From the NCBI RefSeq assembly GCF_024346135.1, contig NZ_JAGQCJ010000002.1, positions 1-64,000 of the forward strand: a stretch of 64,000 bases of DNA, in the 5' to 3' direction. Every line of letters begins with the position of its first letter. Position 1 is the first letter of the stretch. Position numbers and translations under genes: made by a program. Source of the stretch: Cyanobium sp. CH-040 (GTDB lineage Bacteria; Cyanobacteriota; Cyanobacteriia; PCC-6307; Cyanobiaceae). This document shows, in pieces, positions 36,842-47,046 of the stretch. The notes under the pieces were generated by a model that was not told the origin of the DNA, searched no databases, and saw only the letters and a program-made list of their open reading frames with translations.

Positions 36842-36847
36842 TACAGT
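36842..36847 (+). promoter_or_regulatory. -10-like element before the nitrilase gene
   Basis: TACAGT ends 24 bases before GTG 36872, the same hexamer and nearly the same distance as for glgA. It may give the nitrilase-amidase-murI run its own promoter. Confidence 0.35.
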
Positions 36848-36871
36848 TCGCCGGTCTGATCGGTCGGGGCA

Positions 36872-37699
36872 GTGAGCAGCTATCTGGCGGCAGCTGTGCA
36901 ACTCACCAGCACGCCCGACCCCGACGCCAACTTCGCCGCCGCCGAGGAGCAGATCGAGCTGGCCGCCCGCCGCGGCGCCGAGCTGGTGGGTCTGCCCGAG
37001 AATTTCGCCTTCATGGGCGAAGACCAGCTGCGCCTCCAGCTGGCCCCTTCCCTGGCGGAGCGCTGCAGCCGCTTTCTGGTGACCATGGCGCGGCGCTATC
37101 AGGTGACCCTGCTCGGCGGCGGCTTCCCGGTGCCGGCCGCCGAGGGGCACACCCTCAACCGTTCCGAGCTGGTGGGCACCGAGGGCCAGCTGCTCGCCCG
37201 CTACGACAAGATCCATCTCTTCGACGTGGATCTGCCTGACGGCGACACCTACCGCGAGTCGTCCACGGTGCAGCCGGGGCAGGAGCTGCCGCCGGTGGTG
37301 GAGGTGCCGGGGCTGGGCCGGATCGGTCTCTCGATCTGCTACGACGTGCGCTTCCCCGAGCTCTACCGCCACCTCGCCGGCCAGGGCGCCGACGTGCTGA
37401 TGGTGCCGGCGGCCTTCACCGCCTTCACCGGCAAGGATCACTGGCAGGTGCTGCTGCAGGCCCGGGCGATCGAGAACACCGCCTACGTGGTGGCGCCGGC
37501 CCAGACGGGACTCCACTACGCCCGGCGGCACACCCATGGCCATGCCCTGGTGATCGACCCGTGGGGCACGGTGCTGGCCGATGCCGGCGTCAGCCCGGGT
37601 CTGGCGGTGGCGCCCATCGATCCCCGCCACGGCCAGCGGGTGCGGGCCCAGATGCCGAGCCTGCGCCATCGCCGGCCGTCCCTGTTCGCCGCCTGCTGA
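36872..37699 (+). CDS. Nitrilase-superfamily amidase (Nit1-like)
   Basis: A 275-residue carbon-nitrogen hydrolase with the full catalytic triad: Glu43 in LPENFAF, Lys113 in YDKIHLFDVDLPDGD and Cys156 in LSICYDVRFPELYR. The sequence style around the Lys and Cys is that of the Nit1/NIT2 branch, which includes deaminated-glutathione amidase and omega-amidase; the substrate is inferred. The start is GTG 36872. Its stop overlaps the next gene's ATG (TGATG), so it is the first of a tight run nitrilase, amidase, murI. Confidence 0.92.
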   Translation: MSSYLAAAVQLTSTPDPDANFAAAEEQIELAARRGAELVGLPENFAFMGEDQLRLQLAPSLAERCSRFLVTMARRYQVTLLGGGFPVPAAEGHTLNRSELVGTEGQLLARYDKIHLFDVDLPDGDTYRESSTVQPGQELPPVVEVPGLGRIGLSICYDVRFPELYRHLAGQGADVLMVPAAFTAFTGKDHWQVLLQARAIENTAYVVAPAQTGLHYARRHTHGHALVIDPWGTVLADAGVSPGLAVAPIDPRHGQRVRAQMPSLRHRRPSLFAAC

Positions 37700-38778
37700 T
37701 GCGGCTTCACTGGCGCTGGAGAGGACTGCGGGGGCTGCTGGTGCTGGCCCTGCTGCTGGCCGATCTGCCGGCCCTGGCCTCGAGCCTGGCCGCCTGGCGC
37801 GTGACCCGCCAGGGGGTGCTGGAGCTGCGCACCACGCCTGATGTGGCCCTCCAGGCGTTCTACGAGGCCGGTGACGCCGGCCGCGGTCCGCGGGTGTGGG
37901 TCGATCTTCCCGGTGCCCCCCAGCGCACCCGCAGCATCCGCGGCAGCGGCTCCATCCGCGAGGTGCGCATCGGCCGGCCAACCCCCACCACCACCCGCCT
38001 GGTGGTCGAGTTCGCCCCGGGCACGCGGCTCGATCCGCGCAGCCTGCGCCTGGTGGGCACCGCTCCCGATCGCTGGCGGATGGAGTTCCGCGGTCTGGAT
38101 CGGCCGGTGCTGCTGGGCCTGGGGGAGGGCGATCTGGATCGTCCCAGCGGCTGGGCCGCGGCGCCGACCACCCCCTTCCCCACCGCCAGTGCCCCGCTCT
38201 CGGCCGACGGCCTGCCGGTGGTACCCCGCGGCCGCTTCCGGGTGGTGATCGATCCCGGCCACGGCGGCCCGGACCCCGGTGCGGTGGGCATCGGCGGCCT
38301 GCGCGAGACCGACGTGGTGCTCGATGTGTCGCTGCAGGCGGCCCGGCTGCTGCAGGCCCGCGGTGTGCAGGTGACGCTCACCCGCACCAGCGAGATCGAC
38401 CTCGACCTGCCGCCGCGGGTGTCGATCGCCAACCGGGCCGGGGCCGACGCCTTCGTGAGCGTGCATGCCAATGCCCTGAGCATGGCCCGGCCGGATGTGA
38501 ACGGCGTGGAGACCTTCTTCTTCTCCGGCGGTCCCTCCCAGGCCCTGGCCAGTGCCCTGCAGCGCCGCATGATGGCGATCTCCTCCGGCAGCCCCAACCG
38601 GGGGGTGAAGCAGGGCCGCTTCTTCGTGATCCGCCGCACGGTGATGCCCGCGGCGCTGGTGGAGATGGGCTTCGTCACCGGTGCCATCGACGCGCCCCGC
38701 CTCGCCAATCCGGATTTCCGCCGCCGCATGGCCCTGGCCATCGCCGCCGGCATCCTCGATTTCCTCGGAGGCCGCTGA
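37699..38778 (+). CDS. N-acetylmuramoyl-L-alanine amidase, secreted (Amidase_3 with AMIN domain)
   Basis: A zinc amidase that cleaves peptide stems from glycan strands, used in septum splitting. The 359-residue product has an N-terminal signal (LLVLALLLADLPALAS), an AMIN-type targeting domain (about residues 28-140) and an Amidase_3 domain: zinc ligand His188 in IDPGHGGPDPGAVG, Glu in LRETDVVLDVS, His in FVSVHANAL, and the catalytic Glu in LVEMGFVTG. The ATG overlaps the nitrilase stop, and its own stop overlaps murI (ATGA), indicating coupled translation with a peptidoglycan precursor gene. Confidence 0.95.
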   Translation: MRLHWRWRGLRGLLVLALLLADLPALASSLAAWRVTRQGVLELRTTPDVALQAFYEAGDAGRGPRVWVDLPGAPQRTRSIRGSGSIREVRIGRPTPTTTRLVVEFAPGTRLDPRSLRLVGTAPDRWRMEFRGLDRPVLLGLGEGDLDRPSGWAAAPTTPFPTASAPLSADGLPVVPRGRFRVVIDPGHGGPDPGAVGIGGLRETDVVLDVSLQAARLLQARGVQVTLTRTSEIDLDLPPRVSIANRAGADAFVSVHANALSMARPDVNGVETFFFSGGPSQALASALQRRMMAISSGSPNRGVKQGRFFVIRRTVMPAALVEMGFVTGAIDAPRLANPDFRRRMALAIAAGILDFLGGR

Positions 38779-39599
38779 TGAGCCTGCTGGTGGGCCTGTT
38801 CGACAGCGGCCTGGGCGGTCTCACCGTGCTGCGTCAGGTGCAGCAGCGCTATCCCCACTCCCCCTGCCTCTATCTGGGCGACACCGCCCGCGTGCCCTAT
38901 GGCACCCGCACGGTCGAAGACATCCGTGCCATCGCCGCCGAGGTGGTGCACTGGCTGCGGGAGGAGGGCGTGGGGGTGCTGGTGATGGCCTGCAACACCT
39001 CCAACGCCCTGGCTCTGGACGTGGCGGTGGCCGAGGCCGGGGTGCCGGTGGTGGGCCTGATCGACAGCGTCGCCGCCGTGATCGAGAGCGACCGGGTGGG
39101 TGTGCTGGCCACCCCCGCCACCGCCGCCAGCGGCGCCTACAGGCGGGCTGTCCATGCCAGCCGGCCCCAGGCCCAGGTCACCGAGGTGGGCTGTCCGGCC
39201 TTCGTGCCCCTGATCGAGGCGGGTGAGCTGCACAGCCCTGCGCTGCGGGAGGCGGCGCGGGGCTACCTGGAGCCGCTGCTGGCGGCCGGGGTGGACACCG
39301 TCGTGCTGGGCTGCACGCACTACCCCCTCCTGAGCGGGCTGCTTCAGGAACTGCTGCCGCCCGGCACGATGCTGATCGACCCCGCCATCGCCGCGGTGGA
39401 GCGGCTCGGGCCCCTGCTCGCCAGCCTGGGCGATCTGCCCGAGTCGGAGCAGCCCCCCCTGCCGCCGCCGCTGCAGCAGGCCACCCGGCTCTGCGTGACC
39501 GGCTGCCCCGATGCCTTCGCCGTGGCCGCCCACCCCTGGCTGGGCAGCCGTCCCGCGGTCGAGCGCGTGAGCCTGCGGTTGGCCGCCCGCCCCGCCTAG
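38778..39599 (+). CDS. murI: Glutamate racemase
   Basis: MurI supplies D-glutamate for peptidoglycan. The 273-residue protein shows the racemase pattern: GLFDSGLGGLTVL with Asp9-Ser10, LYLGDTARVPYG, catalytic Cys72 in MACNTSNA, and the second catalytic Cys179 in LGCTHYPLL. It overlaps the amidase gene by one base of the start codon. Twenty-three bases downstream a good ribosome site (AGAGGAG) leads into the prenyl synthase gene. Confidence 0.97.
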   Translation: MSLLVGLFDSGLGGLTVLRQVQQRYPHSPCLYLGDTARVPYGTRTVEDIRAIAAEVVHWLREEGVGVLVMACNTSNALALDVAVAEAGVPVVGLIDSVAAVIESDRVGVLATPATAASGAYRRAVHASRPQAQVTEVGCPAFVPLIEAGELHSPALREAARGYLEPLLAAGVDTVVLGCTHYPLLSGLLQELLPPGTMLIDPAIAAVERLGPLLASLGDLPESEQPPLPPPLQQATRLCVTGCPDAFAVAAHPWLGSRPAVERVSLRLAARPA

Positions 39600-39622
39600 G
39601 ATCGTGCCACAGAGGAGATGAC

Positions 39623-40594
39623 GTGGCAACGGTTGCAGAGCTGCTCCAGCCGGTGGAGGCTGATCTCGATGCCCTGCTGGCCGACCTGCGCAGCCTGATC
39701 GGTGCCGGTCATCCCATTCTCCAGGCCGCTGCCGAGCACCTCTTCGCCGCCGGCGGCAAGCGCCTGCGACCGGGCATCGTGCTGCTGCTCTCCCGCGCCG
39801 TGGCGCCCGACGGTGAGCTGAGCGCCCGGCACCGCCGCCTGGCCGAGATCACCGAGATGATCCACACGGCCTCCCTGGTGCACGACGACGTCGTCGATGA
39901 GGCCGCCACCCGCCGCGGGGTGGACACGGTGCACAGCCGCTTCAACCACCGGGTGGCGGTGCTGGCCGGCGACTTTCTCTTCGCCCAGGCCAGCTGGCAT
40001 CTCGCCAACCTCGACGACCTGGAGGTGGTGAAGCTGCTCAGCCGCGTGATCATGGACCTCGCCGACGGTGAGGTGAAGCAGGGTCTGTTCCGCTACGACA
40101 CCGGCCAGAGCTTCGCCACCTATCTGGAGAAGAGCTACTGCAAGACCGCCTCGCTGATCGCCAACAGCGCCCGGGCGGCCGGGGTGCTCTCCCAGCTGCC
40201 CCCGGAACGGCTGGAGGCCCTGCACCGCTTCGGCCGCCAGCTGGGGCTGGCCTTCCAGGTGGTGGACGACATCCTCGACTTCACCGGCAGCGACCAGCAG
40301 CTCGGCAAGCCCGCCGCCAGCGACCTGGCCTCCGGTTACCTCACTGCACCGGCGCTCTATGCCCTCGAGGAGCGACCGTCCCTGGCCGGCCTGATCGAAC
40401 GGGAATTCAGCCAGGACGGGGATCTGGAGCAGGCCCTGGAGCTGGTGCGGGGCTGTGAGGCCATTCCCCGTTCCCGCGCCCTGGCCGAGCAGTTCGCCCG
40501 CGAAGCCGCCGAGGCGATCGCCTGGCTTCCCCCTTCGGAGCCGCGCAGCGCCCTGCGCGCCCTGCCCGACTTCGTGCTCAGCCGGCTCTACTGA
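39623..40594 (+). CDS. sds: Long-chain all-trans prenyl diphosphate synthase (solanesyl-type)
   Basis: The enzyme builds the C45-type side chain used for plastoquinone. The 323-residue product has AAGGKRLRPGIVLLLSRA, the first Asp-rich motif D88-D89-x-x-D92 in LVHDDVVDEAATRRG, VLAGDFLFAQASWHLA, and the second motif D215-D216-x-x-D219 in FQVVDDILDF. Small residues upstream of the first motif are compatible with a long product; chain length is inferred from family likeness. The start is GTG 39623 with AGAGGAG eight bases before it. The gene is convergent with the HAD gene. Confidence 0.93.
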   Translation: MATVAELLQPVEADLDALLADLRSLIGAGHPILQAAAEHLFAAGGKRLRPGIVLLLSRAVAPDGELSARHRRLAEITEMIHTASLVHDDVVDEAATRRGVDTVHSRFNHRVAVLAGDFLFAQASWHLANLDDLEVVKLLSRVIMDLADGEVKQGLFRYDTGQSFATYLEKSYCKTASLIANSARAAGVLSQLPPERLEALHRFGRQLGLAFQVVDDILDFTGSDQQLGKPAASDLASGYLTAPALYALEERPSLAGLIEREFSQDGDLEQALELVRGCEAIPRSRALAEQFAREAAEAIAWLPPSEPRSALRALPDFVLSRLY

Positions 40595-40616
40595 CAGCAC
40601 ACGCCCACTGCACCCC

Positions 40617-41270
40617 TCAGCCCAGCTCCACCTCCCGCAGCGAGCGCAGGCGCAGGCTGCCGGTGGGAAACGGCGCTCCATCGCTCTCCGGTGAGAGGAG
40701 CACGTGCACCAGGCACCCGGCCGCCGCTGCGGCCGTGGCGCCGGCCGGGGAATCCTCGAAGGCCCAGCACCGCTCCGGCGACACGCCCAGTCTCTCAGCC
40801 GCCAGCAGGAAGGGATCCGGAGACGGTTTGCCGGCCTCCAGCTGGGGATCGTCGCCGTGGACCCGCACGCTCAGGAGCTGCAGCCAGGGGTGCGGAGCGC
40901 TCTTGAGCTCCACCGAGGGCCTGGCGCTGCTGGTGACCAGTGCCATCGGAATGGCCAGTTCGCGGCAGCGCCGCAGCAGCTCAGGCGCGCCCTCGATCGC
41001 CGGAGCCCGCACCAGCAGCGCTTCGGCGATGGGCTGGCGGACCGCCAGCAACTCCTGCACGCCCGGCGCCCGGCCGTGCTGCGCCTGGATCCATTCCTGC
41101 ACTTGCGCCGCGCAGTCCAGCCGCCGCCGCCCGCGCAGCTGCAGCAGTTCGGCGTCGCTGAGCTCGCGGCCGAACTGCCGTGCCGCAAGTCGCCAGGCCC
41201 GGGCGTGCAGGGGCTCGGTGTCGAGCAGCAGCCCGTCGAGGTCGAACAGACAGGCGGCGGGCCGGGTCAT
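40617..41270 (-). CDS. HAD-superfamily phosphatase (beta-phosphoglucomutase-like)
   Basis: A 217-residue HAD hydrolase: motif I FDLDGLLLDTEP, a helical cap, motif II VTSSARPS, the Lys in EAGKPSPDPFLLAAERLGV, and motif IV AFEDSPAGATAAAAAG. The GLLLDTEP and FEDSPAG forms are typical of the pgmB/GPP-like subgroup acting on small phosphorylated metabolites. The substrate is not predictable. Its ATG 41270 overlaps the stop of the Trp-rich hypothetical upstream (ATGA), so both are co-translated. Confidence 0.9.
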   Translation of the reverse strand: MTRPAACLFDLDGLLLDTEPLHARAWRLAARQFGRELSDAELLQLRGRRRLDCAAQVQEWIQAQHGRAPGVQELLAVRQPIAEALLVRAPAIEGAPELLRRCRELAIPMALVTSSARPSVELKSAPHPWLQLLSVRVHGDDPQLEAGKPSPDPFLLAAERLGVSPERCWAFEDSPAGATAAAAAGCLVHVLLSPESDGAPFPTGSLRLRSLREVELG

Positions 41271-41686
41271 GGGTCCATTCTCCCAGCTGCCCATCCCTGC
41301 GGTCGCTCCACACTGAAGCGCTGGGGCTGGCCGCAGGCCCGCGGATGCAGCCAGCTCCAGCGGGTCCAGATCAGCAGATAGAGATTGGTGCCGAGCGGTC
41401 CCTGGCCCCAGCCCACGCCCAGCCGGTCCCCCCACACCACCGGCATCGGGTGCTCGCCCCGCCCGGCGTGCCAGGCCGCCAGCTCGCTGCGGTGCAGGAT
41501 CGGCCGGCCGTCGAAGCGGAACAGCAGCGGCCCCCCTGCCCCGGGAGGAACGGGCAGCCGGAACCACACCTTCTTGCTGCAGCGCAGATACCAGAAAACC
41601 CAGCTGGGACCCAGCACCGGGTGGTTGCCGCGGGTGCTGTACACGAGCCCCCGGGCGCTGGCGGCAGGACTGCTGCTGCGGTTCAC
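41267..41686 (-). CDS. Tryptophan-rich conserved hypothetical
   Basis: A 139-residue soluble protein that I do not recognise. It is unusually rich in Trp and other aromatics: [21 protein letters not shown], then [20 protein letters not shown] and [18 protein letters not shown]. No signal peptide or membrane span is clear. The start is GTG 41686, with the acs gene starting 26 bases away in the opposite direction. A 4-base overlap ties it to the HAD phosphatase. Confidence 0.65.
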   Translation of the reverse strand: MNRSSSPAASARGLVYSTRGNHPVLGPSWVFWYLRCSKKVWFRLPVPPGAGGPLLFRFDGRPILHRSELAAWHAGRGEHPMPVVWGDRLGVGWGQGPLGTNLYLLIWTRWSWLHPRACGQPQRFSVERPQGWAAGRMDP

Positions 41687-41712
41687 AATGGGGTGCCCTG
41701 CTCCCCGTTGTG

Positions 41713-43691
<1,979 letters not shown>

Positions 43692-43707
<16 letters not shown>

Positions 43708-44438
43708 GCCTGGCCCCAGCCGTCGATGGCCAGCGCCAGCCGCTCGATCTGGCGCTGGCGCGCGGGGTCGTCGGCCCACTCCCCCAGCAGCTGGCGCCGC
43801 AGGCCGCCACTGGCGGGACTGAGGTGGTCCCCCGGCAGTTCCACCAGGCTGCTGGCGTCGTCGGGCCGCTGCTGGAGCACGTCCAGCAAGCGCGGGCTCT
43901 GGTCGATGCCGTCGCGGCTGAAGCGCACCAGCAGGTTGCGGGGCTGGCGGTAGCTGGCGGCCACCTGACGCAGGGTTTCCTCCGGTGAGGGGCTGAATTC
44001 GCTGCGGAAGCGGAACTGCTGACCCAGTTCGGCCAGCAGCGGCACGGACCGCTCCGCCGAGAAGTTGTTGAAGCTGAGGGCCACCAGCCCCCGCGCCCGG
44101 CGACCGCCGTCGGGAGCCAGCAGCTGCAGCTTGCAGCCGAGGCTGTGGCCGAGCCGCAGCGGCTCACCGGCGGGGAGGGCATCCACCTCGCTCAGGGCCT
44201 GCCGCTGGTCGCGGAACCGTGCCCAGGCGCTGTTGGCCTGGGCCTGGTGGTCGAAGCCCGGCACATAGCTCCAGGCGTGCACCCGCCAGCCCCGCGCCGC
44301 CAGTGCCTCCAGCAGCCGTCGGTAGCTGAGCTCCGGGCGGGCCGCCAGGTAGCTGCCGCCGATGAACTCCACCAGGCCCAGCGGCCGGCCGCCGGGCTCC
44401 AGCAGCCAGAGATCGTCCTGCTGCCGCCAGCGGGCCAT
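43692..44438 (-). CDS. DUF1350 family protein, alpha/beta-hydrolase-like
   Basis: A 248-residue protein of a family found in cyanobacteria and chloroplasts. [34 protein letters not shown], a nucleophile-elbow-like [12 protein letters not shown], and [17 protein letters not shown] are family blocks. The GHSLG element with a late DHLSP could form a hydrolase triad, but no activity is established that I know of. The 3' end overlaps acs by 16 bases on the opposite strand; upstream, 24 bases away, lies the bcp gene in the same direction as its neighbour. Confidence 0.88.
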
Positions 44439-44462
44439 CCCTGTGGCTCCCCCTGACGGCGC

Positions 44463-44930
44463 TCAGCTGCCGGCCTGCAGCCGGCGCAGCGCCTCGAGGG
44501 CCTCGCGGCGGTGGGCAGGCCCGTCCAGCAGGTTGTTGAACACGTGGCGGATCACGCCCTCGCCATCGATCACGTAGGTGACCCGGCCGGGCAGCAGCCC
44601 CAGCACACCGGGCACCCCGAAGGCCTTGCGCAGGCCGTTGCCCCGGTCCACCAGCAGCGGGAAGGGGAGGTTGTGCCGGGAGGCGAAGCGCTGGTGGCTG
44701 TCGGCATCGTCACCGCTCACGCCCCACACCTCGGCGCCCAGGGCCTGGAGATCGGCGTAGCTGTCGCGGAAGGCGCAGGCCTCCATCGTGCAGCCCGGCG
44801 TGTCGTCCTTGGGGTAGAAGAACAGCACCAGGGCCCTGCCGTCCAGCTGGTCGCTGCGGCGTTCGTTGCCGCTCTGATCGGGCAGGGCGATCAGGGGGGC
44901 GCGGTCGCCGGCGACGAGCGCACGGGCCAT
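44463..44930 (-). CDS. bcp: Thioredoxin-dependent peroxiredoxin (BCP/PrxQ type)
   Basis: A 155-residue peroxiredoxin that reduces hydroperoxides with thioredoxin. The peroxidatic Cys47 and resolving Cys52 are in KDDTPGCTMEACAFRD, the classic PrxQ arrangement five residues apart. VWGVSGDDADSHQRFASRHN and PFPLLVDRGNGLRKAFGV are typical. ATG 44930 is well placed, and the gene is divergent from the exonuclease. Cyanobacteria usually carry several PrxQ paralogues; no second one is here. Confidence 0.95.
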   Translation of the reverse strand: MARALVAGDRAPLIALPDQSGNERRSDQLDGRALVLFFYPKDDTPGCTMEACAFRDSYADLQALGAEVWGVSGDDADSHQRFASRHNLPFPLLVDRGNGLRKAFGVPGVLGLLPGRVTYVIDGEGVIRHVFNNLLDGPAHRREALEALRRLQAGS

Positions 44931-44978
44931 GGCAACGGGGGGTCGGCAGCCGAAACCCTACTTGCTTCGCCTGGGACG

Positions 44979-45908
44979 ATGGGATGCAGCAGCCGGCCTG
45001 CCGTGAGCGCTCCTTCTCCCCAGCAGCCCAGCCCCTGGCAGCAGCCCGACCTGCTGACACTGATTCCGCCACCAGCCCCTGCCCCCGTTTCTGACCCTGC
45101 GGCCGTCACCGCCCCCGCTGCAGCCCCCGCCCCCGTGCCAGCCGCCGCCTCTGCACCAGCAGCACCCCGGCGCGGTCCCGCCTCGCTGCTGATCCTGGAC
45201 ACCGAGACCACCGGCCTGGATCCGGCGCGGGGACGCTGCATCGAGGTGGGCGCGATCCTGTTCACGGTGGCCGAGCGGGCCGTGCTCTCCCAGGTGTCCT
45301 TCCTGCTGCCCACCGACACCAACCCGGCCGAACACGTCAACGGCATTGCCGCCGCCGTCACCCGGCTGCCCCAGCCCTGGCAGGCCGGCCTGCGCTGTTT
45401 CATGGCCATGCTCGAGGCGGCGGATGCGGTGCTGGCCCACAACGCGGCCTTCGACCGCCAGTGGTTCGGCATCGACCCCCTGCCGCCGGTGGGCAAACCC
45501 TGGATCTGCTCGATGGAGGACATCCGCTGGCCCGCCCACCTGCACCTCAGGGCCAGCCCGTCGGTACGGGACCTGGCCCTGGCCCACGGGGTGCCCGTGT
45601 GGGCGGCCCACCGCGCCCTCAGCGACTGCACCTACCTGGCCCAGGTGCTGGAGCGCTGTGCCGATCTGGAGGCCCTCCTGCTGGGGGCACTCGAGCCGCG
45701 GCAGCTCTTCCGGGCCCGCCTGTCCTACGCCGAGCGCCAGAAGGCGCGCGACGCCGGGTTCCGCTGGAACGACCCGGTACCCGGCAGCTGGAGCCGGCGG
45801 CTCACCGAGGCGGAAGCGGCTGCTCTGCCCTTCCCGGTGGAGCGGGTCGACCCCGAGGCTGCAGGGCACCTGCAGACGCGGCCTGCGCTGGGTCAGGCCG
45901 CTGCCTGA
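44979..45908 (+). CDS. DnaQ-like 3'-5' exonuclease (DEDDh)
   Basis: A 309-residue protein with a long Ala/Pro-rich N-terminus (about 65 residues) followed by an exonuclease domain: motif I Asp74-x-Glu76 in LILDTETTGLD, motif II AHNAAFDRQW, and motif III HRALSDCTYLAQVL with the His and Asp. The last 70 residues (SYAERQKARDAGFRWNDPVPGSW) look like a small nucleic-acid-binding add-on seen in such cyanobacterial proteins. The start may be ATG 44979 or GTG 45003. A proofreading or RNA-trimming role is inferred. Confidence 0.88.
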   Translation: MGCSSRPAVSAPSPQQPSPWQQPDLLTLIPPPAPAPVSDPAAVTAPAAAPAPVPAAASAPAAPRRGPASLLILDTETTGLDPARGRCIEVGAILFTVAERAVLSQVSFLLPTDTNPAEHVNGIAAAVTRLPQPWQAGLRCFMAMLEAADAVLAHNAAFDRQWFGIDPLPPVGKPWICSMEDIRWPAHLHLRASPSVRDLALAHGVPVWAAHRALSDCTYLAQVLERCADLEALLLGALEPRQLFRARLSYAERQKARDAGFRWNDPVPGSWSRRLTEAEAAALPFPVERVDPEAAGHLQTRPALGQAAA

Positions 45909-46012
45909 GGACGGTGGCCTTCCGTTTTGTTTTCCCTTTCTGAAGCCCGCTGGTGGGTTACAGCCACTTTCACAGCCAGGCTGCAGTTTGGAGAGAAGCA
46001 AGCGGGGGTGCC

Positions 46013-46270
46013 ATGGCCGTCCGTGGGGTCACGATCCAGCGCCCGGGTCTCAGCCAGCCCCGCTGTTCCCTGCAGCGCTGGCAGGCGGCACGGTCCTGGG
46101 CCCGTCTGATCCGCGAGGCTGAGGCCCTCTGGCATGTGGAGGCCCTGGCGATGCACCGCCTGGCTGCGCAGGAGCTGGGCTCCCTGCTGGAGGAGGTGCC
46201 GCCCGGCCTGCGGCGGCGGGTGAACCCCTGGCTGGAGCGCTTCGGGGTGCTCACCCGCCTGAACCCCTGA
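46013..46270 (+). CDS. Small hypothetical protein
   Basis: An 85-residue basic protein that I do not recognise: VRGVTIQRPGL, then QAARSWARLIREAEALWHVEALAMH and LLEEVPPGLRRRVNPWLERFGVL. It looks all-helical, with Arg- and Trp-containing amphipathic helices, and no signal or membrane span. I start at ATG 46013; the frame is open to 45953. It stands alone between the exonuclease and the minus-strand tRNA cluster. The codon pattern looks like that of real genes nearby. Confidence 0.55.
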   Translation: MAVRGVTIQRPGLSQPRCSLQRWQAARSWARLIREAEALWHVEALAMHRLAAQELGSLLEEVPPGLRRRVNPWLERFGVLTRLNP

Positions 46271-46313
46271 GGCCGGTCCTGGGAGCGGATGGCGCTGCAC
46301 CATGGCAGGGCAC

Positions 46314-46337
46314 AAAAAAGCAGCCCTTCCGGACTGC
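46314..46337 (-). terminator. Rho-independent terminator downstream of tRNA-Pro
   Basis: On the minus strand GCAGTCC-GGAA-GGGCTGC (7-bp stem with one G-T pair) is followed by six T residues, 30 bases after the tRNA 3' end. Confidence 0.8.
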
Positions 46338-46366
46338 CGCAGAGCTTGGAGTGAAGAAGAGCGGAA

Positions 46367-46440
46367 TCGGAGCGGCGGGATTTGAACCCACGACCCCCAC
46401 TACCCCAAAGTGGTGCGCTACCAAGCTGCGCTACGCCCCG
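46367..46440 (-). tRNA. tRNA-Pro (anticodon GGG)
   Basis: A complete 74-base cloverleaf. The acceptor stem is CGGGGCG/CGCTCCG with discriminator A, the D-arm contains AGCTTGGTAGCGC, the anticodon stem is CCACT/AGTGG around the loop TTGGGGT (anticodon GGG), and the T-arm is GTGGG TTCAAAT CCCGC. The 3' CCA is not encoded (TTC follows). It reads CCC/CCU proline codons. Confidence 0.96.
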
Positions 46441-46464
46441 GATCAATCCGGCAAAGGCAAGCTA

Positions 46465-46818
46465 TCACAGTGCTTTGCGGCCCGCCCCGCGGCGCTGCAG
46501 CCGCCGCAGCAAGCGCCGGTTGAGACGCTCCCTGCTCTCGCAGGCGTAGCCCGGCAGGCGCAGGTCGTGGGCCAGCAGCCGCAGTTCCGCCAGTCCCATC
46601 GCCGCCAGCCGCAGTTCCGGCAGCTCGTGCCAGTCGGTCCGGACCAGGGCGAGATCCACCCCCCGGCGCTGCATCCGCCATCCCCACAGGGCCCCGTCGG
46701 CAATCCACTCGGGCATCAGCACCACCAGCACCGCCAGCAGCCCGTAGAGCTCCACGAGAGCCTGCGGCAACGGCGAGGACGGACGCGGTTCCCCGGATCC
46801 GGGGTCTGCTCCCTTCAT
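46465..46818 (-). CDS. Conserved hypothetical, possible membrane-associated protein
   Basis: A 117-residue protein with one hydrophobic stretch (ALVELYGLLAVLVVLMPEWI) and a following ordered part WGWRMQRRGVDLALVRTDWHELPELRLAAMGLAELRLLAHDLRLPGY that ends in a strongly basic helix (RERLNRRLLRRLQRRG). I know no function for it. The start ATG 46818 overlaps the stop of the small membrane protein upstream (ATGA), and the stop is 24 bases from the tRNA-Pro 5' end, so tRNA and protein genes may share a transcript. Confidence 0.7.
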   Translation of the reverse strand: MKGADPGSGEPRPSSPLPQALVELYGLLAVLVVLMPEWIADGALWGWRMQRRGVDLALVRTDWHELPELRLAAMGLAELRLLAHDLRLPGYACESRERLNRRLLRRLQRRGAGRKAL

Positions 46819-47006
46819 CCCGTCGCCGGGCGGGCGGAACCCCGGGCCGGAGCTGCAACAGCCAGCCGGGCCGACGGCCCATCCCGCCACTGCAGCGGCG
46901 TCTCGAGCCTGGGGTTCAGTCGCACGCTCCAGAACACCAGGGCGAAACAGAGGCCGATGGTGGCGAGCACTCCGATCAGCACCACCCGGTCTGGCAGAGG
47001 ATTCAT
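46815..47006 (-). CDS. Small single-span membrane protein
   Basis: A 63-residue protein: a short start (MNPLPDR), one transmembrane helix (VVLIGVLATIGLCFALVFWSV), then a basic tail with NPRLETPLQWRDGPSARLA. The function is unknown. It is coupled to the downstream hypothetical by a 4-base overlap and lies 40 bases after the MliC-like gene. It was identified by its clean hydrophobic segment and operon position; its small size keeps confidence moderate. Confidence 0.65.
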   Translation of the reverse strand: MNPLPDRVVLIGVLATIGLCFALVFWSVRLNPRLETPLQWRDGPSARLAVAAPARGSARPATG

Positions 47007-47046
47007 CGACGCTGGCGGCGGTGAAGGGGAATGGGGGTGACGACGC

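Noticed and set aside
34409-37981. A reading frame continuous upstream of ubiD to about 37981, as if UbiD were fused to a 670-residue N-terminal part
   Set aside because: The upstream part is antisense to comB, the nitrilase and the amidase start, and is Gly/His/Arg/Gln-rich shadow sequence typical of GC-rich DNA. UbiD homology begins at 35968.
45909-45940. Possible terminator after the exonuclease gene (acgg...ccgt then ttttgtttt)
   Set aside because: The stem is only four base pairs, too weak to claim.
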